In this document: one piece after another, positions 48,495 to 56,281 of the stretch
Layout of the letters: each line of letters opens with the position of its first letter
Position numbering within the stretch: position 1 is the stretch's first letter
NCBI RefSeq assembly: GCF_900101885.1
Contig: NZ_FNAN01000011.1
Coordinates: 248,001 to 312,000 of the forward strand
Length of the DNA: 64,000 bases
Origin: Dyadobacter soli
Lineage (GTDB): Bacteria; Bacteroidota; Bacteroidia; Cytophagales; Spirosomataceae
Direction of reading: 5' to 3'
Notes under the pieces: generated by a model
The model's database searches: none
Seen by the model: the letters and a program-made list of their open reading frames with translations, nothing else
Told to the model about the DNA's origin: nothing
Translations under genes and position numbers: made by a program

Positions 48495-49418
48495 ATGTTT
48501 TCTTTTTGCCGGAAAGCGGCTGCCGCTTTCTTATGCCTTGTCAGTGGCCATGCCGTTTGCCAGTCGACACAGCCCGGGCTTTCGGGAATGGCGCCGTCCA
48601 AATGGATCACGTTCAGAAATACGCATTCTCCCGGTAAGGTCTACAACTTTGCAAACGCCGGCCCGAAAACCTACACCTATGAAGAATACTTTGTCCGTGC
48701 ATGGCTACCGGTCGTGCATGCTAAAAATGTGACGGTGCTTCTTGGACCCAACTACCGGACTGAGCAGTTCGAATCAAAATCGGCTGGTGAAAATCCGATC
48801 CGGAGCATGGCAGGATGGAACCTGCGCTCTTACGGGCTGGATTTGAATTCCTTCGTAAGGCTGGATAGCGCCTTATGGGTGGTTGCTACCTCGCATTTCA
48901 ACAAGAGCGGTAACTCCTCCGAGCTTTCTCTGAAAGATATTCCGCTCAATTACACCGTCTCGGCAGCTCTTCTAAGGAAAAAGTCCGTCGACAAGGAAAT
49001 CGGGGCCGGTATAATGGTCAATCAAAGCTATAAGATGATTATTTTGCCTGTTTTTATCTTTAACTACAATTTTTCGTCACACTCAGGAATTGAGATGATG
49101 CTGCCTAAGCGGGTCGCATGGCGACAAAACCTGTCCAGAAATGACATCATTTATCTTCGCGGAGAATCTGTTACAAGAACCTACTACACAAATCCATCGG
49201 CATTGCCGTCGCCCTCTGTTTACAGACGCGTCGATGTGGATTTGGGTATGAGCTATAACCGGAGGCTGGGAGACTGGGCAGGGGTTGAACTCTCGGTGGG
49301 CTACCGCAAAAACATAACTACCAAGCTTGTCGAGGGTGCCTTGCCGGTAAGGCCGTCAGGTCTTGCGATGACCCTGGATTTTTACCTTCAAGTCCCCCGG
49401 TTGAAGCGCAAACATTGA
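48495..49418 (+). CDS. Outer-membrane beta-barrel protein (DUF6268-like)
   Basis: The 307-residue protein has a signal peptide (AAAAFLCLVSGHAVCQ). The mature part alternates polar and aromatic strands: YTYEEYFVRAWLPVVHAKNVTVLLGPNYRTEQF, then GLDLNSFVRLDSALWVVATSHFNKSG and HSGIEMMLPKRVAWRQNLSRNDIIYL. The end is GVELSVGYRKNI and a final strand AMTLDFYLQVPRLKRKH. This fits small DUF6268-type barrels of Bacteroidota with unknown function. It is alone on the rightward strand and convergent with the S41 peptidase gene. Confidence 0.65.
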   Translation: MFSFCRKAAAAFLCLVSGHAVCQSTQPGLSGMAPSKWITFRNTHSPGKVYNFANAGPKTYTYEEYFVRAWLPVVHAKNVTVLLGPNYRTEQFESKSAGENPIRSMAGWNLRSYGLDLNSFVRLDSALWVVATSHFNKSGNSSELSLKDIPLNYTVSAALLRKKSVDKEIGAGIMVNQSYKMIILPVFIFNYNFSSHSGIEMMLPKRVAWRQNLSRNDIIYLRGESVTRTYYTNPSALPSPSVYRRVDVDLGMSYNRRLGDWAGVELSVGYRKNITTKLVEGALPVRPSGLAMTLDFYLQVPRLKRKH

Positions 49419-49438
49419 ATGCTGAATTTCGCTGGGGA

Positions 49439-50812
49439 TCAATCATTGCAGATTCGAATGGCTGTTTCAAGTTGTGTATCCCTGCCTTCCAGCATATCCG
49501 AAACAGAGGCAGCAACCGGGTAGTCAGGTATTATGCCCTGACCTGTCTGCTGGCCCGGTCTGACAGCATTCGTATACCGGATGGTCGGAACCGATATTTG
49601 AAGACCGGTATGGGGCAGGGTCTGCCTGAGAGTCCCTCCCGAATTGTTGCCTTGATAGCCACCGCCGGTTTCTTCGCCGACAAAGACAGCGCGGCCGTTG
49701 CTGCGGGCTATTGCGCAAAAGTCCGCTGCCGTAGAAAATGTCCTTCCGTCAGTGAGAATGACGACTTTACCCGTAAACCGGGTTTTGGAGGGTTGCTGGA
49801 CTTCAAGCCCGGCATGATCACTGGTGGTCATGACCGGTTTTTCCCTGGATGTAAGGGCTGAGAAGTACCGAAACGGCTCGGTGGTCAGGTAGGAGTAAAG
49901 CAATGCGCCGTACATGTCCTGACCGCCCCCGTTGCCGCGCAGGTCAATGATCAGATGATCTACATCTTTTTGTGCGAGCGCTTGAAATGTTGTTTCTAAG
50001 AAGGCAGGCATGTCAGGCTCTGTGAATGTTCGGATACCCAGCAGCGCTATGCTGCCGGCATGGTAGGTGATCTCAAGTGGCTTTCCATTAATGCCTGTCT
50101 TGTAAGCCGGGCAAAGCGTCTGTTTAAACCCGGTTGACTGAAGGCCAATTTCTCGGCTGCTCGCCCCGGGAGGGATCAAGCTTACCTGAAAGCTCGCTTT
50201 TGCCCCATAAACGAAATTGTAGAGAAGCACGAATGCATCGTTGTTCAGCGTCGCGTTTTTCTTGGTCTGGATCTTGCCATCCGATGGAAGGTAGCGCATC
50301 AGTCTCTGACGTATCTGCTCAATAGGCTCACCGTCAATCGAGAGGATCTCCGAACCGGCAGGCGCGTTTTCAGTTTTACTACAAAGCACAAACGCCCGTG
50401 CACCTGCAAACCAGAGCTTCAACGGAAACACAGGAGTGCTTACTGCGTATTGTTCCATCATTTCACCTGTCATGCCTGCGCTTGTGTGACCACATTCAAT
50501 CGCGCTTACCGCATAGCGCACCAGATTATTAAATTCAACCAGATTCATCGGGCCTTTTATGCTTGCCTGGCAACTGTCCAGCAAGCCGTCCAGGGATTGC
50601 TTTGACCGGTAGCGATAAAGGTCGGGGTGATGCTGATCTATTGCCGCGCGAAAAGCGCTAAAGTCCTCTCTAACAGCAGAAGCTTCCAGCATCCGATTAA
50701 AATCATAGTCAGGGTTAGATTGAGCGCAAGCCCATCCCATCGGCAGCGATATTATGGTCAAAAAGACAGTAAAAACCCTTACCCGCAGAACGGGCGTTGA
50801 AAAATACTTCAT
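49439..50812 (-). CDS. S41 family (C-terminal-processing-like) peptidase
   Basis: The 457-residue protein has a signal peptide (FTVFLTIISLPMGWACAQ). A PDZ-like part follows (AGSEILSIDGEPIEQIRQRLMRYLPSDG). The S41 catalytic region contains DHLIIDLRGNGGGQD, the nucleophile Ser in GRTFSTAADFCAIA, and FVGEETGGGYQGNNSG. The RGNGGG and TFSTA motifs are those of the S41 tail-specific peptidase fold. It is probably periplasmic or lipid-free and exported. It ends an operon with a 140-residue membrane protein, an anti-sigma factor and an ECF sigma factor, so it may be under envelope-stress control. Confidence 0.88.
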   Translation of the reverse strand: MKYFSTPVLRVRVFTVFLTIISLPMGWACAQSNPDYDFNRMLEASAVREDFSAFRAAIDQHHPDLYRYRSKQSLDGLLDSCQASIKGPMNLVEFNNLVRYAVSAIECGHTSAGMTGEMMEQYAVSTPVFPLKLWFAGARAFVLCSKTENAPAGSEILSIDGEPIEQIRQRLMRYLPSDGKIQTKKNATLNNDAFVLLYNFVYGAKASFQVSLIPPGASSREIGLQSTGFKQTLCPAYKTGINGKPLEITYHAGSIALLGIRTFTEPDMPAFLETTFQALAQKDVDHLIIDLRGNGGGQDMYGALLYSYLTTEPFRYFSALTSREKPVMTTSDHAGLEVQQPSKTRFTGKVVILTDGRTFSTAADFCAIARSNGRAVFVGEETGGGYQGNNSGGTLRQTLPHTGLQISVPTIRYTNAVRPGQQTGQGIIPDYPVAASVSDMLEGRDTQLETAIRICND

Positions 50813-50833
50813 GGCTGATGGATTTAGAAAGTG

Positions 50834-51256
50834 TTAGTGATCAGTTCTTTTAAGGAAAATGTAGTAGCCTAGAAAGCTGCCCGACAAACATAAACAGATG
50901 ATGGCCACCGCAGCCCAGTCAGCTGCACCAGTCAGCGCCACTGCCGCCAGGCCCAGCGCCAATCCGAGCCAGATTGCCAGCCATTTCACGCATGACCGAA
51001 GTTTTTCCTTGTGGTCTGGTTGCAGAATAAGCGCTGCGAGCTCATCTGTCACAGCTGATTCGAGGATCTTTTCTTTAATGCGGTAGCGGAAGTACCGGTT
51101 GGTGAGCTCTAAAAGAAATCCGAGCACAAAAACAACCAGCAGCAAAGTCACGGCAAGGGCCACCTGGTCGCGGTCGACATAGATTGTTCTTACAGGCTGG
51201 GCGACAGCCAGCGCGGGAAGGAATATCAAGGATATAAGTGAAAGTATGGATTTCAT
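50834..51256 (-). CDS. Small membrane protein in the sigma/anti-sigma operon
   Basis: The protein has 140 residues: a signal-like first segment (ILSLISLIFLPALAVAQP), a second membrane segment (VALAVTLLLVVFVLGFLLEL), a basic cytoplasmic loop (YFRYRIKEKILE) and two more segments (WLAIWLGLALGLAAVALTGAADWAAVAIICLCLSGSFLGYYIFL). The function is unknown. It lies between the anti-sigma factor gene (21 bases upstream) and the S41 peptidase gene (21 bases downstream), so it is probably part of the same regulon. Confidence 0.65.
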   Translation of the reverse strand: MKSILSLISLIFLPALAVAQPVRTIYVDRDQVALAVTLLLVVFVLGFLLELTNRYFRYRIKEKILESAVTDELAALILQPDHKEKLRSCVKWLAIWLGLALGLAAVALTGAADWAAVAIICLCLSGSFLGYYIFLKRTDH

Positions 51257-51277
51257 GGTTCTAAGCTCGTTTTCAGG

Positions 51278-51763
51278 TTAGACAGCTCCCGCAGACAATT
51301 GTTGCAAGACTTTCGATTCATTTAGCTTTCCAATTTTTCGGGCATAGCTCTGCCAGGCGCTAAATGCCAGAAAAAGGAACAGCAGACCACCTATCAGCAT
51401 CACCCCATCAAGCAGTACCTGGCGGGCTGCGAACAATTTAATCTCTAAACTGGCATGGATTTGCCAGAGCAGACCGCCCGCCGCGGCGATGCCGACTGCT
51501 GCGATAAAGAAGGCGAATATTGAATCAGTCTTGGTTGAGGATTTTTCAGCCGATAGGCTTGCCATTACAAGCGGTGCAAGCTCAAAGTCGAAGGCCTCGG
51601 AGGGAATCCTAGCCAAACTGAGGTTAATCTGCCGGTAAAGCCTTACCTGAGCCGCGCAACTCGGGCAGCTACCCGCATGAGCGCTAATGGAAGAGTCGAC
51701 TATTGTTTCTCCTAATGCGAGCTGCTGAATAGCATCGTCTGTTAAATGTTCTTCTGGCTTCAT
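51278..51763 (-). CDS. Anti-sigma factor with zinc-finger-like N-terminus
   Basis: The protein has 161 residues. The N-terminus reads LTDDAIQQLALGE ... HAGSCPSCAAQVRLYRQIN, with the HxxxCxxC zinc-binding anti-sigma signature. Two membrane segments follow (IFAFFIAAVGIAAAGGLLWQI and GVMLIGGLLFLFLAFSAW). It overlaps the stop of the sigma gene by 4 bases, so the two are coupled. It should sequester the sigma factor at the inner membrane until a signal releases it. The cytoplasmic/periplasmic split fits ECF anti-sigma factors. Confidence 0.85.
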   Translation of the reverse strand: MKPEEHLTDDAIQQLALGETIVDSSISAHAGSCPSCAAQVRLYRQINLSLARIPSEAFDFELAPLVMASLSAEKSSTKTDSIFAFFIAAVGIAAAGGLLWQIHASLEIKLFAARQVLLDGVMLIGGLLFLFLAFSAWQSYARKIGKLNESKVLQQLSAGAV

Positions 51764-52365
51764 ATTCCTTGGTTGTAAATAGTTTGTATGCGGTCCCTGA
51801 GCATTCTGCGGGCCCGGAACAGGTAGCTTTTAACGGTCCCTTCCGGAAGGGCAACAATCTCGCAGATCTGATGATAGCTCAATTCCTGCTGATGGTACAG
51901 TGTAATAAGCAGTTTATATAGCGGCGGCAATCTCTCCAATGCGGATTGAAGTAGTCCTGAGAATTCTTCCTGAATCAGCTCATCTACCAGGTCACTTGCG
52001 TCGGCAGGCTCCCAGTGAGAAGTATCGTCCTCGCTGCTGGTTTCATACAGTATCTGATCAACCAGCAGAGATGGCGTTGACTTGTTCTTTTCTAGTTGAT
52101 TTATACAGGTATTGTAGGCGATTCGCGCGATCCATGTCGAAAGTTTGGATTGAAACCGGAAGCTCTCCAGCTTTTGAAAGACCTTCACGTAAATGTCCTG
52201 GGCAACATCACGGCGCTGGTCGTGGCCAGCAATCATTCTGAACACGATTTGCGCCACCAGCGTTTCAGTATCTTTAATAATCATACCGAAAGCCCTGGTG
52301 TTGCCGCTGAGCACCCTTTCTACGAGTTGACGGTCGCTGGGTCTGTAAGGTTCTTTCTGGTCCAT
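51760..52365 (-). CDS. ECF-type RNA polymerase sigma factor
   Basis: The protein has 201 residues. Region 2 is seen in FRMIAGHDQRRDVAQDIYVKVFQKLESFRFQSKLSTWIARIAYNTCINQLEK, with the DxxQDIYVKVF and STWIARIAYN motifs. Region 4 is LERLPPLYKLLITLYHQQELSYHQICEIVALPEGTVKSYLFRARRML, a clear HTH with EGTVKS. This is the standard ECF sigma of the RpoE group. It leads an operon with the anti-sigma factor, a membrane protein and an S41 peptidase. It is divergent from a LytS kinase with a 157-base gap. Which signal it answers is unknown. Confidence 0.9.
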   Translation of the reverse strand: MDQKEPYRPSDRQLVERVLSGNTRAFGMIIKDTETLVAQIVFRMIAGHDQRRDVAQDIYVKVFQKLESFRFQSKLSTWIARIAYNTCINQLEKNKSTPSLLVDQILYETSSEDDTSHWEPADASDLVDELIQEEFSGLLQSALERLPPLYKLLITLYHQQELSYHQICEIVALPEGTVKSYLFRARRMLRDRIQTIYNQGI

Positions 52366-52522
52366 AGCTGGTGATTGGACAGGCTATGCGCTAAAAAGTT
52401 GCAAAAAGTTTCGCATTACTCCCCGGGATCATAACCGTCGGTAGAATCAGTCTGTTGGCAGGCGAAAAAACGGAGTTGGCCCTGCTTTTTTTCAGAGAGC
52501 GGGTAAATCGGTAATATCGCAG

Positions 52523-53566
52523 ATGATTCAACCGACAACAGAAGCGTGGCAGCCGCTGCTGGAAAGAAAACTGCCGGCACTGGCGCATTTAATTGTGTGG
52601 GGAGTCTACGCAACCATGGTGTTTTATGGAAACTTTGCCAGGATGGCCCCCATGGTGTTTTGCGTGCATTATGGACTTGCATTTGCGATGCACGCAGGCA
52701 GTTTTTACCTAAATTATCATTACCTGGTTCCACAAACGTTACCGCAAAAGAGTTTAGCGCGTTTTTTGACCGTGAACCTGATGGCCGCGTTATTGATGGC
52801 GAGCGTGGCGGGTGGCTTGGAGGATCTTTTGCTCCCAGGCGAAACTTTCTTCAAACGCATTCAACAGGGCCAGCTGCTACCTTTGCTGACAAAAGTCAGC
52901 AACTACGCCGTCTTTGCGCTGTTGGGCCTTGCTGTCCGGCTTCTGGTGGACTGGCAGAAAAAACTGCGCAAAGACAAAGAGAAGGAAAACGAGCACCTGA
53001 AATCCGAACTCGCAGTACTGAAAGGGCAGATCAACCCCCATTTTCTTTTCAATTCGCTTAACAATTTATATGCACTTTCGCTCCGGCAGGCCGCCGAAAC
53101 GCCGGCTGTGATCCTGCGGATTTCCGAGATGATGCGTTATTTGTTGTATGAGACCAACGCCGAGCTGGTACCGCTTGCTAAGGAGATCGAAATGCTGCGT
53201 ATGTATGTTGCAATGCACGAGATGGGTGGTAAATCTGAGGAAAGAGTTCAATTTCAGACCTCCGGAGAGATTGAAGGCATACTCATCCAGCCATTGCTAC
53301 TTTTGCCCCTTGTCGAAAATGTGTTTAAACACGGATCACTACCTATGTTGATTACGGTAAGCATAAAGGGTGGCTTGCTCGAGATTCATACCGAAAACGG
53401 TTTTCGGGCAGCAGGGCCAGAGCTTTCAGGAGGTGTCGGTGTCGCTAATCTTCGTCGCAGGCTGGCGCTACTTTACCCTTTGGCACACCAACTTTCGTTG
53501 CAAGATAATCAGCATTCATTTGTTGCTGACCTTTCCATTCATTTAAGTAAGTCCGGTCATGATTAA
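52523..53566 (+). CDS. LytS-type sensor histidine kinase
   Basis: The protein has 347 residues. Four N-terminal membrane segments are visible (LAHLIVWGVYATMVFYGNFA; MVFCVHYGLAFAMHAGSFYLNYHYL; FLTVNLMAALLMASVAGGLEDLL; VSNYAVFALLGLAVRLLVDW), followed by a coiled coil. The kinase core is ELAVLKGQINPHFLFNSLNNLYALSL, the standard His_kinase H box, with LLPLVENVFKHGS as the N box and GVGVANLRRRLALLY. It overlaps the LytTR regulator gene by 8 bases, a true two-component pair. The next two genes encode an ABC transporter, which is the likely output. Confidence 0.93.
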   Translation: MIQPTTEAWQPLLERKLPALAHLIVWGVYATMVFYGNFARMAPMVFCVHYGLAFAMHAGSFYLNYHYLVPQTLPQKSLARFLTVNLMAALLMASVAGGLEDLLLPGETFFKRIQQGQLLPLLTKVSNYAVFALLGLAVRLLVDWQKKLRKDKEKENEHLKSELAVLKGQINPHFLFNSLNNLYALSLRQAAETPAVILRISEMMRYLLYETNAELVPLAKEIEMLRMYVAMHEMGGKSEERVQFQTSGEIEGILIQPLLLLPLVENVFKHGSLPMLITVSIKGGLLEIHTENGFRAAGPELSGGVGVANLRRRLALLYPLAHQLSLQDNQHSFVADLSIHLSKSGHD

Positions 53567-54236
53567 ATGTATCGCCATTGACGATCAGCCGCTGGCTCTG
53601 GAAATCATTGAGAGCTACGTAGCTAAATGCCCATTTTTAGAGCTGTCGGCCTCTTTTACATCAGCATTGGACGCATTGGCAATGCTTAACGCGGCCGGAT
53701 GCGACCTGCTGCTGCTTGATATTAATATGCCGCAAGTCAATGGCCTGGATTTTCTGCAGGCGATCACCCGCCCGCCGTTGGTCGTACTGACGACAGCGTA
53801 TCCGCAGTACGCTTTGGCAGGATTTGAAAATGACGCGGTCGATTATCTGGTGAAACCGTTTTCGTTTGAGCGCTTTCTAAAGGCAATACATAAAGTGCAA
53901 TCCCGCCTGGCGACGCTGCCCGAACGCGGGCAAGAATACCTTTTTATCCGGTCCGCACACCGAATGGTCCGTGTGGATTTTGACCAAATTTTGATTCTGG
54001 AAGGAAAAAAGGATTACGTGGCCGTTCACACGCCGGATCATACGATAGAGACCTTGACCACGATGACTGCATTTCAGGAAAAGCTTCCGGCGAAAGAGTT
54101 TTTGCGCGTGCACCGGTCTTTCATCATTGCGCTTAAAAAGATCACTGCAATCGAACGCAGCACCATCTGGATAGGCGAAACAAAAGTACCGATCGGCGAT
54201 TTGTTTCGGGAAGAATTGTTCAGACGGATTGGTTGA
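53559..54236 (+). CDS. LytTR-family response regulator
   Basis: The protein has 225 residues. The receiver domain begins IKCIAIDDQPLALEIIESYV, the phospho-acceptor Asp lies in CDLLLLDINMPQVNGLDFL, and the Lys is in YLVKPFSFERFL. The LytTR DNA-binding domain follows from about residue 125 (FIRSAHRMVRVDFDQILILEGKKDYVAVHTPDHTIETLTTM ... FLRVHRSFIIALKKITAIERSTIWIGETKVPIGD). It is the partner of the kinase encoded upstream with overlap. Its neighbour 122 bases downstream is an ABC transporter ATPase, which it probably controls. Confidence 0.93.
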   Translation: MIKCIAIDDQPLALEIIESYVAKCPFLELSASFTSALDALAMLNAAGCDLLLLDINMPQVNGLDFLQAITRPPLVVLTTAYPQYALAGFENDAVDYLVKPFSFERFLKAIHKVQSRLATLPERGQEYLFIRSAHRMVRVDFDQILILEGKKDYVAVHTPDHTIETLTTMTAFQEKLPAKEFLRVHRSFIIALKKITAIERSTIWIGETKVPIGDLFREELFRRIG

Positions 54237-54358
54237 GCGGTAGTGCCTGGATTTTGGCCGGTTATCCCGCCCCGTTCGAAGGTGAAAAAGACCTGTTGGC
54301 GATTTTATTTCCTGTTGTGAAATACCGCGTATTTCTTTGACTGACAATCAAAACAACT

Positions 54359-55276
54359 ATGGAAATCAAACAAGCCGTTATTGAAACGGATCATTTGTCT
54401 TACTGCTTCCGCGGCGGCGAAAAGGTCCTTGACGACATTAATCTTAGCGTCCCCGCCGGGAGCATCTATGGCTTTCTCGGACCCAATGGGGCCGGCAAAA
54501 CAACCACGCTACGCCTCTTGCTCGGACTGCTTCGCTGTGAAAATCCCGGAATCCGTCTTTTCGGGCATCAGCTACACACCAGTCGCATCGAAATCATGCG
54601 GCGCACCGGATCGCTGATCGAGCAGCCATCGCTGTACCTTCATCTGACCGGCCAGGAAAACCTGGAAGTATTCCGGCGCGCCTACGATTGCCCAAAAAGC
54701 AGGGCCGAGAAGGTACTAAGCATCACAGGCCTTTCAAATGCCGCCCACAAAAAGGTGAAGGCCTACTCGCTGGGCATGAAGCAGCGGCTTTCGATAGCTG
54801 TCGCACTGCTACATGATCCTGAGCTGCTGATTATGGATGAGCCCACCAACGGCCTGGATCCCAATGGCATTATTGAGATTCGTGAACTGATCCGTGATCT
54901 GAGCCAGAATCAGGGAAAGACTGTGTTGGTTTCGAGCCACCTGCTCACAGAGGTGGAAAAACTGGCGACTCACGTTGGCATCATTCATCAGGGCAGGCTG
55001 CTTTTCCAGGGAACTTTGGCCGGACTCCAAAATTTGCAGCGACAGCAGTCGCTGCTTGAAATTGAAGTGGATAAGCTCACAAGGGCAGAGCAGATCCTTT
55101 CAACTCATTTTCAGGTCTTGCCCAAACACGGATTTGCCGTCCAGGTCGTCTGCCCGGATGCGGATCAGGCCGCATTGATCAATTACATGCTTGTCAGCGG
55201 CGGAGTCAGGGTGAGTCGCCTGGGCGTAGCCGGCAACGACCTTGAAAAACTATTCCTTCAAATCATTTCAGCATAA
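54359..55276 (+). CDS. ABC transporter ATPase (CcmA type, lantibiotic-immunity-like)
   Basis: The protein has 305 residues. Walker A is GFLGPNGAGKTTTLRLLLGLL, the signature is KAYSLGMKQRLSIAVALLHDP, and Walker B is LLIMDEPTNGLDPNGIIEIRELI. The H loop is VSSHLLTEVEKLATHVGII. The C-terminal 90 residues form the small regulatory domain seen in peptide-immunity and Nod-type exporters. The order of ATPase then permease is the usual one. It works with the permease encoded four bases downstream, exporting an unknown, probably peptide-like or lipid-like, compound. It belongs to a module controlled by the upstream LytS/LytTR pair. Confidence 0.92.
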   Translation: MEIKQAVIETDHLSYCFRGGEKVLDDINLSVPAGSIYGFLGPNGAGKTTTLRLLLGLLRCENPGIRLFGHQLHTSRIEIMRRTGSLIEQPSLYLHLTGQENLEVFRRAYDCPKSRAEKVLSITGLSNAAHKKVKAYSLGMKQRLSIAVALLHDPELLIMDEPTNGLDPNGIIEIRELIRDLSQNQGKTVLVSSHLLTEVEKLATHVGIIHQGRLLFQGTLAGLQNLQRQQSLLEIEVDKLTRAEQILSTHFQVLPKHGFAVQVVCPDADQAALINYMLVSGGVRVSRLGVAGNDLEKLFLQIISA

Positions 55277-55279
55277 GCG

Positions 55280-56056
55280 ATGAAAACAAGATTTTTAGCC
55301 AACACTTGGGCAGAATTCATTAAGACAAAGAGAAGCTTCGCGTTGTGGCTTACCGTCCTTGCCGCAGCCTTCATACCAGCGATTAACGCATTCATTCTAT
55401 TAGAGAGGCCCGAGATACTCTTAACGAAATTTGAACAGACTCCCTGGCTCACTTTCTGTCGTTTCAACTGGAAAAATGTTGCAGCCGTGATTCTGCCCAT
55501 GTATATCATATTGATTACAAATCTTGTCGTGCAGATCGAATTTCGAAATAACACCTGGAAACAGATCTATGCCTCACCCCGCTCGTTTGCAGACATCTTC
55601 TTTTCAAAACTACTGGTGATTCAATTCCTGGTGCCATGCTACATCATTTGCTTTGATTGCTTTGTGATACTTTCCGGCCTTTTGGTACATAGCATCAACG
55701 CGTCCTATAAACTGGTGATTGAAAGCATCGACTGGAAGAATCTGCTACTGATCTCAAGCCGGATCTACCTTGGCAGCCTGGCAATTTCGGTCATCCAATA
55801 CTGGCTGAGCCTTCGGTTCCGCAACTTTGTTATCCCGCTCGGGTTCGGGCTGGGTTTATGGATCACCGGTATCATCCTGATGGACTGGGACAAATCAATT
55901 TACTATCCATACGTCTATTCTGCATTTATGTTTTTCATCAATTTTGACAAAGAGCCCGCCAAGCTTATTGTGCTCTTGGTAAGTTCGATTACGGCGCTGG
56001 TGTTAGCCCTTATCGCCTCATTTTTCGACATAAGCCGCCTAGCAGAGAAGGGATAG
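55280..56056 (+). CDS. ABC-2-type permease (lantibiotic-immunity-like)
   Basis: The 258-residue protein begins FLANTWAEFIKTKRSFALWLTVLAAAFIPAINAFILL, the pattern of LanE/LanG-like and ABC-2 permeases with a short cytoplasmic start followed by a membrane segment. About six membrane segments are seen, for example NVAAVILPMYIILITNLVVQIEF, LLVIQFLVPCYIICFDCFVILSGLLV, and LIVLLVSSITALVLALIASFF. The motif EFRNNTWKQIYASPRSFADIFFSKLL is a conserved coupling loop that also appears in the second permease (62671-63441) as EHKANAWKQILVLPVSRAVVFFGKYL. It is adjacent to its ATPase gene. The substrate is unknown. Confidence 0.85.
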   Translation: MKTRFLANTWAEFIKTKRSFALWLTVLAAAFIPAINAFILLERPEILLTKFEQTPWLTFCRFNWKNVAAVILPMYIILITNLVVQIEFRNNTWKQIYASPRSFADIFFSKLLVIQFLVPCYIICFDCFVILSGLLVHSINASYKLVIESIDWKNLLLISSRIYLGSLAISVIQYWLSLRFRNFVIPLGFGLGLWITGIILMDWDKSIYYPYVYSAFMFFINFDKEPAKLIVLLVSSITALVLALIASFFDISRLAEKG

Positions 56057-56281
56057 ATAGGTGCGGCCGGTAAAAACAAGCGGCATTAAAAACTTATCAG
56101 TTTAGCTTTGTATTTTTCAGCGTGCGCCGGCAGGTTATCATCATGCCAAGCGCCCGCTTTGTTCGCTTCCGGACGGTTAAATTGCTTAGGTTATTGTTTA
56201 ACTATTTGGTAATTAGATTGTTGAAATTTAGGTATACTTATTTTAGCGGATGAGCATATCGAAATGCTTAGACTTGCCAAC